Shown: positions 1-5,026 of the stretch, in pieces
Layout of the letters: the number at the start of each line of letters is the position of its first letter
Position numbering within the stretch: position 1 is the first letter of the stretch
NCBI GenBank assembly: GCA_028284025.1
Contig: JANQSM010000076.1
Location: 1 to 5,499, forward strand
DNA from: Alphaproteobacteria bacterium
GTDB lineage: Bacteria > Pseudomonadota > Alphaproteobacteria > JANQSM01
Direction: 5' to 3'
Length of the DNA stretch: 5,499 nucleotides
Notes under the pieces: generated by a model
Databases searched by the model: none
What the model saw: the letters and a program-made list of their open reading frames with translations, nothing else
What the model was told of the DNA's origin: nothing
Program-made: the position numbers and the translations under genes

Positions 1-294
1 TTCCAGGGCAGTATATAAAACCCTTGCCAGCATGCCGAAAAATACGCCGATAATCAGCTCCTCTGTCACAAGGAATAGCAGAGTAAACACAGAAGTTGGC
101 ATTCCCGGCATTTGCGGCAAAAGCGTGGGGACTAAAACAACAGCGATGAGCACTGTTAACGCAAGCTTGGTTTGAGTATAAACAAATTGTTCCCCAAAGC
201 CGGGTAAAAACATGATTGCACCGCCAATGCGCACAAAAATTAACAGGATCCCAAAAAGCTGGTCCGTTGCAAAGTATTGGAGAACCTGGTCCAT
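1..294 (-). CDS. fliR: Flagellar export gate protein FliR, N-terminal part (cut by window edge)
   Basis: This is the first 98 residues of FliR, a polytopic inner-membrane protein that forms the flagellar type III export gate with FliP and FliQ. The family is usually about 250-260 residues, so over half lies beyond the left edge. Visible are an N-terminal hydrophobic segment, the FliR-typical stretch RIGGAIMFLPGFGEQF at about residues 22-37, a second hydrophobic segment (LTVLIAVVLVPTLP, about 46-59), and a third beginning near FTLLFLVTEELIIGVFFG. The ATG overlaps the fliQ stop by one base (TAATG), which points to translational coupling. The gene is last of the visible flgB-flgC-fliE-fliQ-fliR run; in many alphaproteobacteria flhB follows, but that would be outside the window. 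Confidence 0.95.
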   Translation of the reverse strand, partial: MDQVLQYFATDQLFGILLIFVRIGGAIMFLPGFGEQFVYTQTKLALTVLIAVVLVPTLLPQMPGMPTSVFTLLFLVTEELIIGVFFGMLARVLYTALE

Positions 295-560
295 TAGCTT
301 AGGTTAATCATTTTATCAAACAGGGTAACGGTAAAATCTTTCAACGTCCCCATCATGTAGGGCAGTAGAAAAATCATAAACACAAACATAGTAAAAATTT
401 TGGGGACGAATGCCAGGGTCATTTCCTGAATTTGTGTCAATGCCTGAAATAAAGACACTACTAAACCGACTACCAGGGCCACACCCATTAATGGCCCCCC
501 TACCTGTAATACGGCAATCAAAGCTCCACGGATAAAGTTTATGGCTTCGGTTTCATTCAT
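294..560 (-). CDS. fliQ: Flagellar export gate protein FliQ
   Basis: FliQ is a small two-helix inner-membrane protein of the flagellar type III export gate, assembling with FliP and FliR. The family signature VGLVVSLFQALTQIQEMTLAFVPKI is clear in the middle, between two hydrophobic helices, and the tail has the usual LPYMMGTLKDFTVTLFD pattern. I chose the ATG at 560, giving 88 residues (MNETEAINF...), because family members are normally about 87-90 residues. A TTG at 596 in the same frame would add 12 residues. Neither start has a good Shine-Dalgarno sequence. The stop codon shares one base with the fliR start. The gap of 97 bases to fliE is the largest inside this operon. Confidence 0.95.
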   Translation of the reverse strand: MNETEAINFIRGALIAVLQVGGPLMGVALVVGLVVSLFQALTQIQEMTLAFVPKIFTMFVFMIFLLPYMMGTLKDFTVTLFDKMINLS

Positions 561-606
561 GCCAAAAAGCTTGGCAAGAATTCCAAAAATTGTCAAAGAA
601 ATAAAA

Positions 607-643
607 GGTGGATTATGTATGGATTACCTTGAAGTCATCCACC
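607..643 (-). promoter_or_regulatory. Possible hairpin in the fliE-fliQ leader
   Basis: A 7-base inverted repeat (GGTGGAT at 607-613, ATCCACC at 637-643) flanks a 23-base loop. On the minus strand it is followed by a T-rich run, TTTTATTTCTTT. It lies between the fliE stop and the fliQ start. It could be a weak attenuator, an mRNA processing or stabilising hairpin, or chance; the long loop makes a strong terminator unlikely. Confidence 0.25.
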
Positions 644-657
644 ACAATTTAAACTGC

Positions 658-966
658 TTAAATAGGCATTTGCATGACGCGCTTGTAAGAATCAACCAGC
701 GTATCGCGAATACTCATCACAGTTTGCAATGTGATTTCAGCTTGGGTAACGGCTGTCACAACATCGGTCAGATCAGCTTCACCTTTGGCGGCTTGCATGG
801 TCGCTTTTTCACCACCAGCAATGTTTTCAACAGCAGTATGCGCTGCATCCGCCACCATATCAGAAAACTTTTGTGTAGGATTAGCAGATTTATCACCTGT
901 TAGTGCTTTTTCAGGCGTCGGCTTATTCTGATAAGCTTGCGCGGCTTTTGTAAAAGTGGCATCCAT
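658..966 (-). CDS. fliE: Flagellar hook-basal body protein FliE
   Basis: FliE is a small exported protein that links the MS ring to the proximal rod and is an early substrate of the flagellar type III system. At 102 residues it matches the usual size (about 100-110). The C-terminal half carries the family pattern: VTAVTQAEITLQTVMSIRDTLVDSYKRVMQMPI resembles the helical IRDKVVxAYQEIMxMPV ending of FliE proteins. The N-terminal third is hydrophilic and poorly conserved, as expected. The ATG is preceded by AAAGGA with a 7-base spacer, a good ribosome binding site. The gene lies 54 bases after flgC and before fliQ in the same operon. The flgB-flgC-fliE order is a very common flagellar arrangement. 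Confidence 0.93.
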   Translation of the reverse strand: MDATFTKAAQAYQNKPTPEKALTGDKSANPTQKFSDMVADAAHTAVENIAGGEKATMQAAKGEADLTDVVTAVTQAEITLQTVMSIRDTLVDSYKRVMQMPI

Positions 967-1020
967 TTTTTTATCCTTTCAAACTTTTCTGTCTACTTGT
1001 TAGCCGTTGTTTTTGTAATT

Positions 1021-1431
1021 CTACTGACCAATAATCGAAATAGTCTGGCGCATCATCTGGCGGCTATTCTCCAGAGCGGACAGGTTAGCCTCATAACTAC
1101 GCTGGGCTTCCTGAATATCCATCATTTCAATAATCGGGTTTACATTTGGTGCTAAAACATATCCATCAGCATCTGCTGCCGGGTGGGTTGGGTCCAGTTT
1201 TTTGATAAAATCAGACTTATCCTCAACAATTTTTTCCACTTTAACCTTGGGTGCACCAAGCTCACGGTCCAGCTCATTTTTAAATGTCACCATCTTGCGG
1301 CGATACGGCTCCTCACCTTTTTTGGTTGGTAAGGAACTGGCATTAGCAAGGTTCTCGGATAAAACGCGAAGGCGCTTGGCCTGGGCCTTCATACCAGCGT
1401 TTGAAATGTGCAGTGACTTTTTAAGATCCAT
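1021..1431 (-). CDS. flgC: Flagellar basal-body rod protein FlgC
   Basis: FlgC is a proximal rod subunit, exported by the flagellar type III system and assembled on the MS ring-FliE base. The 136 residues fit the family (about 134-140). The N-terminal rod/hook signature appears as VLSENLANASS at residues 23-33, and the conserved C-terminal amphipathic helix as MMDIQEAQRSYEANLSALENSRQMM before the end. These two regions form the coiled-coil domain shared by axial proteins. The ATG has a weak upstream AAAGAG. The stop is TAG. The gene begins 24 bases after the flgB stop, as in other flgBC pairs, so the two are almost certainly cotranscribed. Confidence 0.96.
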   Translation of the reverse strand: MDLKKSLHISNAGMKAQAKRLRVLSENLANASSLPTKKGEEPYRRKMVTFKNELDRELGAPKVKVEKIVEDKSDFIKKLDPTHPAADADGYVLAPNVNPIIEMMDIQEAQRSYEANLSALENSRQMMRQTISIIGQ

Positions 1432-1455
1432 ACTCTTTGCTCACTATACCTTAAT

Positions 1456-1854
1456 TTATGGTCTTCGGATAACCATTTTCAGCATATCCGTATTTTTCTT
1501 GTACAAATTGGTCATCAAGCTGTACATGCCTTGCGTATCATTTACTTTGACCAATTCATCTTCAATTGAAACCGCGTTCCCTGAAATTTGAAGTGTTTCG
1601 GGGTTACGTTGTGTTTCTGTCTTAAATTCCTGTGCCGCACGCATTCCCTGTAAGTGCGACGGGTTAGTTGCGACAGGCGTTAATCCACTGGCACGCCGCA
1701 ATTCATTCTTAAAATCCAGGTTTCGAACATCTTTGGGTAAATATTTTGGCGTGTTGGCATTAGCAAGATTCTGCGAAAGAACCTTTTGGCGCTCGACGGA
1801 ATGTTCCATGCGCTGTTTCATCATTTGGAACATTGTTGACTGATTTAAATCCAT
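1456..1854 (-). CDS. flgB: Flagellar basal-body rod protein FlgB
   Basis: FlgB is a proximal rod subunit located next to FliE at the base of the rod. The 132 residues match the family. The N-terminal helix contains the rod signature VLSQNLANANTPKY at residues 25-38, and the C-terminal part ends with a conserved-looking MYSLMTNLYKKNTDMLKMVI helix. Like FlgC, it has no cleaved signal peptide, as expected for type III export. The ATG at 1854 is preceded by AGAGG with a 6-base spacer, a clear ribosome binding site. It is the first gene of the minus-strand operon and faces csrA across 151 bases; the likely promoter with a CtrA-like box lies 23-64 bases upstream. Confidence 0.96.
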   Translation of the reverse strand: MDLNQSTMFQMMKQRMEHSVERQKVLSQNLANANTPKYLPKDVRNLDFKNELRRASGLTPVATNPSHLQGMRAAQEFKTETQRNPETLQISGNAVSIEDELVKVNDTQGMYSLMTNLYKKNTDMLKMVIRRP

Positions 1855-1876
1855 AATGAACCTCTATTCCCAACAA

Positions 1877-1918
1877 CCTATACCTTATTAACCCAAATCA
1901 TGGTTAATAAAGTGTAAA
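1877..1918 (-). promoter_or_regulatory. Candidate CtrA-type promoter of the flgB operon
   Basis: On the minus strand, TTAACCAT (1907 down to 1900) matches the CtrA half-site. Seven bases upstream of it is TTTA (1918-1915), one base off the TTAA of the full TTAA-N7-TTAAC box. The half-site overlaps a -35 position (1905-1900) that is exactly 17 bases from a -10-like TATAGG (1882-1877). This geometry, CtrA box over the -35, is known for class II flagellar promoters in Caulobacter. The predicted transcript would start near 1870, just upstream of the flgB ribosome binding site. It is a pattern match only. Confidence 0.45.
1885..1910. repeat. Perfect 9-base inverted repeat in the divergent control region
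   Basis: TTATTAACC (1885-1893) and GGTTAATAA (1902-1910) are exact inverted copies separated by 8 bases. Each arm holds a TTAACC core, so the dyad presents CtrA-like half-sites facing in opposite directions. It lies between flgB and csrA and could be an operator for a dimeric regulator of either operon. It overlaps the candidate flgB promoter. Confidence 0.5.
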
Positions 1919-1922
1919 AACC

Positions 1923-1951
1923 TTGTCCAATTCATCTATATCTTTTATAAG
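1923..1951 (+). promoter_or_regulatory. Candidate sigma70-like promoter of the csrA operon
   Basis: TTGTCC (1923-1928) and TATAAG (1946-1951) are separated by exactly 17 bases, matching the housekeeping -35/-10 consensus at 4 of 6 and 5 of 6 positions. Transcription would begin near 1958, giving a leader of about 48 bases before csrA. It lies beside the CtrA-like box on the other strand, so the two operons could be regulated together or separately. Confidence 0.5.
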
Positions 1952-2005
1952 TATCGGATAAGAACTTTAATAATTTGCTAATATTTTCAAGAAAGAAAGC
2001 AAGGT

Positions 2006-2230
2006 ATGCTGTATTTGACCCGCAAAGTTGGTGAATCCATCATCATCAATGACAATATTGAAATAACTGTTGTGGAAATTCGTGGAAAGTCCGTAAAGAT
2101 CGGATTTGAGTTTCCGCCTGATGCCTCCGTTTTCCGCAAGGAGATCTATGAGCGCATCATGCAAGAGAACCAGGCAGCATCTTCTTCCAGCTCCACCAGT
2201 ATTCAGGACCTTTTGAAAAAGAAAGACTGA
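2006..2230 (+). CDS. csrA: Carbon storage regulator CsrA (RsmA)
   Basis: CsrA is a small dimeric RNA-binding protein that binds GGA motifs in mRNA leaders and controls translation of motility, metabolism and other genes. The start [14 protein letters not shown] and the later stretch [21 protein letters not shown] are family hallmarks. The RNA-contacting residues L4, R6 and R44 are all present. The core ends near residue 53; the remaining 21 residues form a serine-rich, then lysine-rich tail (about 74 residues in all, against 61 in E. coli). An AAGG lies only one base from the ATG, too close for an ideal ribosome binding site; GAAAGAAAG further upstream may serve. No fliW, the CsrA antagonist found beside csrA in many other bacteria, is visible. 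It is first in the plus-strand operon. Confidence 0.95.
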   Translation: MLYLTRKVGESIIINDNIEITVVEIRGKSVKIGFEFPPDASVFRKEIYERIMQENQAASSSSSTSIQDLLKKKD

Positions 2231-2244
2231 CTGAAAGGCGTTTC

Positions 2245-2595
2245 GTGTCTGATCAACCCCCTCCCTCGCCTCGTGATTCAGCTCTTGCGATTCGCAATGA
2301 GCCAGAATCCGGGACAGGCCCTAAAATCATCGCCAAGGGAAAGGGGGAGCTTGCCAAGCAAATTCTGGACATTGCCTTTGCCAACGATGTTAAAGTCCGT
2401 ACGGATGCAGATTTGGTGCAATTGCTTGAAAAGTTTGAGATTGAAACGGAAATCCCCGTGGAAGCCTTTGCCACTATTGCAGAAATCCTGAATTATGTTT
2501 ACAAATTAAACGGACTGACTGAAGATCAAATGCCAGAAATCAACATGCCTGGACATGATGTGAACCCACAAAACGAAAGCAACACAGATGAGTAA
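2245..2595 (+). CDS. Stand-alone FlhB C-terminal-domain protein (FlhX/YlqH-like; EscU/YscU/HrcU switch family)
   Basis: This 116-residue soluble protein resembles only the cytoplasmic C-terminal domain of FlhB, the export switch that changes substrate class when the hook is complete. PKIIAKGKGELAKQI (26-40) matches the PKVVAKG region of FlhB, and IPVEAFATIAEILNYVYKL (70-88) matches its end. Upstream, SPRDSALAI (8-16) lines up with the FlhB motif NPTHYAVAL, so the autocleaving Asn-Pro-Thr-His appears as Ser-Pro-Arg-Asp. There are no membrane helices. Such solo proteins are known (FlhX in Helicobacter, YlqH in Bacillus), and FlhX can substitute for the cleaved FlhB domain; the role here is inferred. 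The start is GTG with AAAGG upstream, 14 bases after csrA. The last 8 bases overlap the next gene. About 25 hydrophilic C-terminal residues are not part of the fold. Confidence 0.85.
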   Translation: MSDQPPPSPRDSALAIRNEPESGTGPKIIAKGKGELAKQILDIAFANDVKVRTDADLVQLLEKFEIETEIPVEAFATIAEILNYVYKLNGLTEDQMPEINMPGHDVNPQNESNTDE

Positions 2596-2908
2596 CGTAC
2601 AAAAAGTACTGGATGACATTAAAACCGTTTCCAATACCTTGGACCAGGTAGAGGAAGAATTAAAAGCCGGGCAAGACATTAACCTGACAAATTTGAATCT
2701 TGATGTGCAAAATATTACCAACCAGATCACTGACCTTCCCAGTCAGGAAGCTGAACAAGTCCGAATGCCTCTGGTGCATTTAATGGAAAAAGTTGACCTC
2801 TTGTACGAAAAGATAAGAGCACGTCATGCAGAAATCAGCGATAAATTAAAGGGTCTAAATTCCCGTGAGCAAGCGACCAAGGCCTATCAGAAAAAACCTG
2901 AGGAATAG
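2588..2908 (+). CDS. Small coiled-coil protein of unknown function in the flagellar operon
   Basis: I do not recognise a family. The 106 residues are highly charged, without membrane segments or a signal peptide. They look almost entirely helical: a likely coiled coil at about 5-30 (VLDDIKTVSNTLDQVEEELKAG), an Asn-rich stretch with leucine/isoleucine spacing at about 31-50, and a second helix at about 60-92. There are no cysteines. The ATG overlaps the end of the preceding FlhB-like gene by 8 bases (ATGAGTAA), suggesting translational coupling, and fliO begins 3 bases after its stop. Size, helicity and position resemble flagellar type III chaperones such as FlgN or FliT, or small export factors such as FliJ, but I see no signature of any of these. 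A flagellar role is inferred from context only. Confidence 0.8.
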   Translation: MSNVQKVLDDIKTVSNTLDQVEEELKAGQDINLTNLNLDVQNITNQITDLPSQEAEQVRMPLVHLMEKVDLLYEKIRARHAEISDKLKGLNSREQATKAYQKKPEE

Positions 2909-2911
2909 ACA

Positions 2912-3241
2912 ATGGATTACATCAGTGTAATGCGTTCTCTTTTTGCCCTGTTATTTGTACTGGGGCTTATTGTGGCTGTTGCCTGGATGTGGCGCCGGTT
3001 TGTACAGCCTCAAGAAATTAACAGCTTCAAGAAAACCCGTCGCCTGTCTGTAATCCAATCAATCATGCTGGATGGACGCAATAAGCTGGCACTTATCAAG
3101 AGGGATGATCAAGAACATTTGATCTTGATCAGCCAAACAGGTAATTTGATAATCGAAAAAAATATAACTGCCGAAAGCCCTGCTCACCATGCACCCACCG
3201 CCCGCAAAAAAACCACTCATAAAGCGCGTAAAAAAGCTTAA
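2912..3241 (+). CDS. fliO: Flagellar biosynthesis protein FliO
   Basis: FliO is a single-pass membrane protein that helps FliP assemble into the export gate but is not part of the finished structure. The 109 residues have one transmembrane helix at about 9-27 (SLFALLFVLGLIVAVAWMW) followed by RR, then the conserved cytoplasmic domain RRLSVIQSIMLDGRNKLALI...EHLILIS...NLIIE (about 43-82). The tail is rich in His, Lys and Arg and is probably disordered. GAGGA precedes the ATG by a good distance. The last 53 bases overlap the start of fliP in another frame, so the basic tail and the fliP leader are encoded by the same DNA. fliO directly before fliP is the standard order. Confidence 0.9.
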   Translation: MDYISVMRSLFALLFVLGLIVAVAWMWRRFVQPQEINSFKKTRRLSVIQSIMLDGRNKLALIKRDDQEHLILISQTGNLIIEKNITAESPAHHAPTARKKTTHKARKKA

Positions 3242-3989
3242 TCTGTTATTCCTTAGTATAGGGATCATATTGGCTCTATTTTTGTATGCTGACCCCGCAT
3301 GGGCACAAAGTGTAAATATTGACTTTGGACAAGGATCTTCGGGAGAAACAACCGGCCGTATTTTACAGATAATTGCTTTAATTACGGTTTTATCCATTGC
3401 TCCATCTTTGTTGGTGATGGTTACTTCTTTTACCCGTATTGTCGTGGTACTGGCTTTTCTAAGAACAGCACTTGGCCTGCAACAAACACCGCCCAATTCG
3501 GTTATGGTATCCCTGGCCCTGTTTTTGACATTCTTTATTATGGCTCCTACATTCCAGGTGGCCTACAGCAACGGGATTGCCCCCCTGATTGCCGAAGATA
3601 TCACCGAAGAACAAGCCATCACGGAAGTTATCTCCCCTTTCCGACTGTTCATGTTGGAGCATGTACGGGAACAGGATTTAGGCTTGTTTATGTCTATCGC
3701 AAAGGTAGATCAGGTAGCAGAGCCGACAGACATTCCGACGCAGGCATTAATTCCGGCTTTTATGATTAGTGAACTAAGACGGGCTTTTGAAATTGGGTTT
3801 TTATTATTCCTGCCGTTTTTGATTATTGATCTGGTGATTGCTTCTATTCTGATGTCAATGGGTATGATGATGTTACCGCCGGTAATGATATCCTTGCCGT
3901 TCAAAATTATTTTCTTCGTTATTGTTGATGGCTGGTACATGCTGGCCGGATCTCTTGTTCAAGGATTCGGTGTAAATGCAGGACTTTAA
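3189..3989 (+). CDS. fliP: Flagellar export gate protein FliP
   Basis: FliP forms the core of the flagellar type III export channel with FliQ and FliR. The 266 residues start with a cleavable signal peptide, as is usual for FliP: a basic N-region, a hydrophobic core at about 17-33 and a likely cut after AWA (residue 39). Family motifs are intact: MVTSFTRIVVVLAFLRTALG from residue 77, QQTPPN at 98-103, then LALFLTFFIMAPTFQ, PAFMISELRRAFEIGF from 189 and DLVIASILMSMGMMMLPP at 214-231. The ATG lies inside fliO, 53 bases before its stop. No later ATG would keep the signal peptide, which supports this start. No strong ribosome binding site is visible, so coupling to fliO translation is likely. It is the last gene of the plus-strand operon. 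Confidence 0.96.
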   Translation: MHPPPAKKPLIKRVKKLNLLFLSIGIILALFLYADPAWAQSVNIDFGQGSSGETTGRILQIIALITVLSIAPSLLVMVTSFTRIVVVLAFLRTALGLQQTPPNSVMVSLALFLTFFIMAPTFQVAYSNGIAPLIAEDITEEQAITEVISPFRLFMLEHVREQDLGLFMSIAKVDQVAEPTDIPTQALIPAFMISELRRAFEIGFLLFLPFLIIDLVIASILMSMGMMMLPPVMISLPFKIIFFVIVDGWYMLAGSLVQGFGVNAGL

Positions 3990-3997
3990 CATTACCA

Positions 3998-4052
3998 TGT
4001 CATCCCGGACAAATCCCGTCAACTCATGTGACGGGATGCAGATCCGGGATCT
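3998..4052. repeat. Palindromic intergenic repeat, copy A, with nested hairpin
   Basis: The outer arms ATCCCGGA (4002-4009) and TCCGGGAT (4043-4050) pair exactly. Inside them lies a second perfect hairpin, ATCCCGTCA (4013-4021) with TGACGGGAT (4029-4037) and a 7-base loop. The end TGTCATCCCGG recurs inverted in copy B. This looks like a mobile-type palindromic element (REP or MITE-like), possibly with one element inserted in another. It starts 8 bases after the fliP stop, so it would form a strong stem-loop at the 3' end of that transcript; no T-run follows, so it is not a typical intrinsic terminator. Confidence 0.75.
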
Positions 4053-4103
4053 CAAATGTCCAGCTTAATTCATTTTTAGAAAATTATTCTGTATTTACTC
4101 TCA

Positions 4104-4131
4104 AGATCCCGGCTCGGAGGCCGGGATGACA
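4104..4131. repeat. Palindromic intergenic repeat, copy B, inverted relative to copy A
   Basis: ATCCCGGC (4106-4113) and GCCGGGAT (4120-4127) form a perfect hairpin with a 6-base loop. The outer end CCGGGATGACA (4121-4131) is the exact reverse complement of TGTCATCCCGG at 3998-4008, and AGATCCCGG (4104-4112) that of CCGGGATCT at 4044-4052. The two copies are therefore inverted about a 51-base AT-rich spacer and could also pair with each other. Copy B lacks the nested hairpin seen in copy A. Confidence 0.75.
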
Positions 4132-4158
4132 CCTCTTAAGCTTACCTTATCTGCTCAC

Positions 4159-4191
4159 AAAAAATGAGGCTTGGAAGTAACCTTCCAAGCC
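4159..4191 (-). terminator. Intrinsic terminator, minus-strand orientation
   Basis: GGCTTGGAAG (4168-4177) and CTTCCAAGCC (4182-4191) pair perfectly over 10 bases with a 4-base loop. Read on the minus strand the hairpin is followed after three bases by TTTTTT (4164-4159), the layout of a Rho-independent terminator. On the plus strand no T-run follows. It would end a leftward transcript; the nearest leftward gene stops at 4463, about 270 bases away, so it ends either a long 3' UTR or a separate small RNA. It also shields the fliP region from leftward read-through. Confidence 0.75.
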
Positions 4192-4462
4192 CAAGACATA
4201 AAAATGAAGAGAAATTCGTCAAAATATAGCGTAAACGAAAAAAGTAACTTGAGAAAACCACTAGCCGAAGCTGACTGGTACTTGAAAGGGTATATATCCA
4301 CCTTTTCCCAATTTAAATCACATAGCAGTTTGCCCTTGTGGACATACAATAAAACGTGATTCTTCAGCTATAACTTTTCCCCTTATTACCAGAATATTTG
4401 AAAAATGTTACTGAGTCGTTAATTTTAGCTTGAATTGTAGGAAGGTGATAAAAATTCTGCTT
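4192..4462. other. AT-rich stretch without a convincing gene
   Basis: Between the terminator and the unknown minus-strand gene I see no protein-coding gene. Short open frames of about 60 codons exist on both strands, but they have no family resemblance and no good ribosome binding site. A short imperfect dyad, AAAGG...CCTTT around GGTATATATCC, lies near 4287-4305. Together with the leftward terminator this could be the 3' UTR of the neighbouring gene or a small RNA locus; I could not identify a promoter for the latter. Confidence 0.5.
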
Positions 4463-4975
4463 TTAAATATCAAAATCTACCAAAGTTTTTGGTGTAGCAG
4501 CAATTTCAAATGCCGCCATAACAGAAGAGTCAATCTTTTGAGATTGATCAACCATCATAGGAGGGCGGTTTAAATATACAGCACGTGACGCCGCATCATA
4601 GGCTGATACATCATCCTGGTTAAAGCGACTCATCTGTGCAATAGCCCGGTCAGCTTCTCGCGTCGCTTCATTTAAGGAATACCCCATTTTTAGCATGTAC
4701 TGTACCAACCCTCCTCGCAAACGGGCTGTTACAATATCACGCATATCTTCACGGGTAACTTTATCTTTGCGCTTTTTACGCTTAGTGATTTTGGTAGTCA
4801 CAGCAGGATGAAGGCTGGCAGCCATTTCATGGCGTAAATTACCTGCCGCAGACTGTTGTTTCACAGCCGTTAATGACCCGAATTCCTCTACCGCTGCCAC
4901 ATCTTTCTTGACTTTCTGATGTGCTCGGTAGTATTCGTGGCCCAATCTGACAGGATCTTTTGGAATATACACCAT
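4463..4975 (-). CDS. Hypothetical protein, basic and helical, no recognised family
   Basis: I do not recognise this 170-residue protein. It begins MVYIPKDPVRLGHEYYRAHQKVKKD, has a strongly basic patch KITKRKKRKDK at about 62-72, then a helical section (REDMRDIVTARLRGGLVQYMLKMGYSLNEATREADRAIAQM) and an Ala-rich end finishing VDFDI. No signal peptide, membrane helix or cysteine is seen. The basic patch could bind nucleic acid or simply be a linker. I chose the ATG at 4975; a TTG at 4990 would add five residues. Neither has a clear ribosome binding site. Codon periodicity and the sustained length support a real gene. It is transcribed away from the exported protein gene at 5027, and its position next to the flagellar genes is only weak evidence for a motility role. 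Confidence 0.75.
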   Translation of the reverse strand: MVYIPKDPVRLGHEYYRAHQKVKKDVAAVEEFGSLTAVKQQSAAGNLRHEMAASLHPAVTTKITKRKKRKDKVTREDMRDIVTARLRGGLVQYMLKMGYSLNEATREADRAIAQMSRFNQDDVSAYDAASRAVYLNRPPMMVDQSQKIDSSVMAAFEIAATPKTLVDFDI

Positions 4976-5003
4976 TGTTTTATTGCCCAAATTTTTAAAC
5001 GTT

Positions 5004-5018
5004 TATTATATTATAATA
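5004..5018. promoter_or_regulatory. AT-rich palindrome with -10-like elements, probable divergent promoter
   Basis: A perfect odd palindrome with 7-base arms (TATTATA, centre base 5011, TATAATA) contains a consensus TATAAT on each strand. It lies in the 51-base gap between two divergent genes. On the plus strand TATAAT (5012-5017) would start transcription about 2-3 bases before the ATG at 5027, implying a nearly leaderless mRNA. No good -35 element is visible for either direction, so this is a tentative call. Confidence 0.4.
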
Positions 5019-5026
5019 GCAAAAAT

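Noticed and set aside
541..903. Plus-strand open frame of 120 codons
   Set aside because: It lies antisense to fliE and the fliQ start, both clearly identified by family motifs; its translation resembles no protein family.
1202..1591. Plus-strand open frame of 129 codons
   Set aside because: It is antisense to flgC and flgB and crosses the gap between them; the real genes explain the open frame.
1956..1982. Sigma54 (-24/-12) promoter before csrA
   Set aside because: A GG and a TTTGC are present, but the spacing between GG and GC is 19 bases rather than about 10.
2253..2474. Minus-strand open frame antisense to the FlhB-like gene
   Set aside because: The plus-strand frame has the FlhB-domain pattern and a ribosome binding site; this one has neither.
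3059..3496. Minus-strand open frame of 145 codons
   Set aside because: It is antisense to the fliO end and fliP start, with low-complexity, unfamily-like content.
3998..4131. CRISPR array
   Set aside because: Only two copies, inverted rather than direct, with self-complementary units; this fits palindromic interspersed repeats instead.
4155..4359. Overlapping open frames of about 62-64 codons on both strands
   Set aside because: They run into the terminator hairpin, lack good ribosome binding sites and show no recognisable domain.
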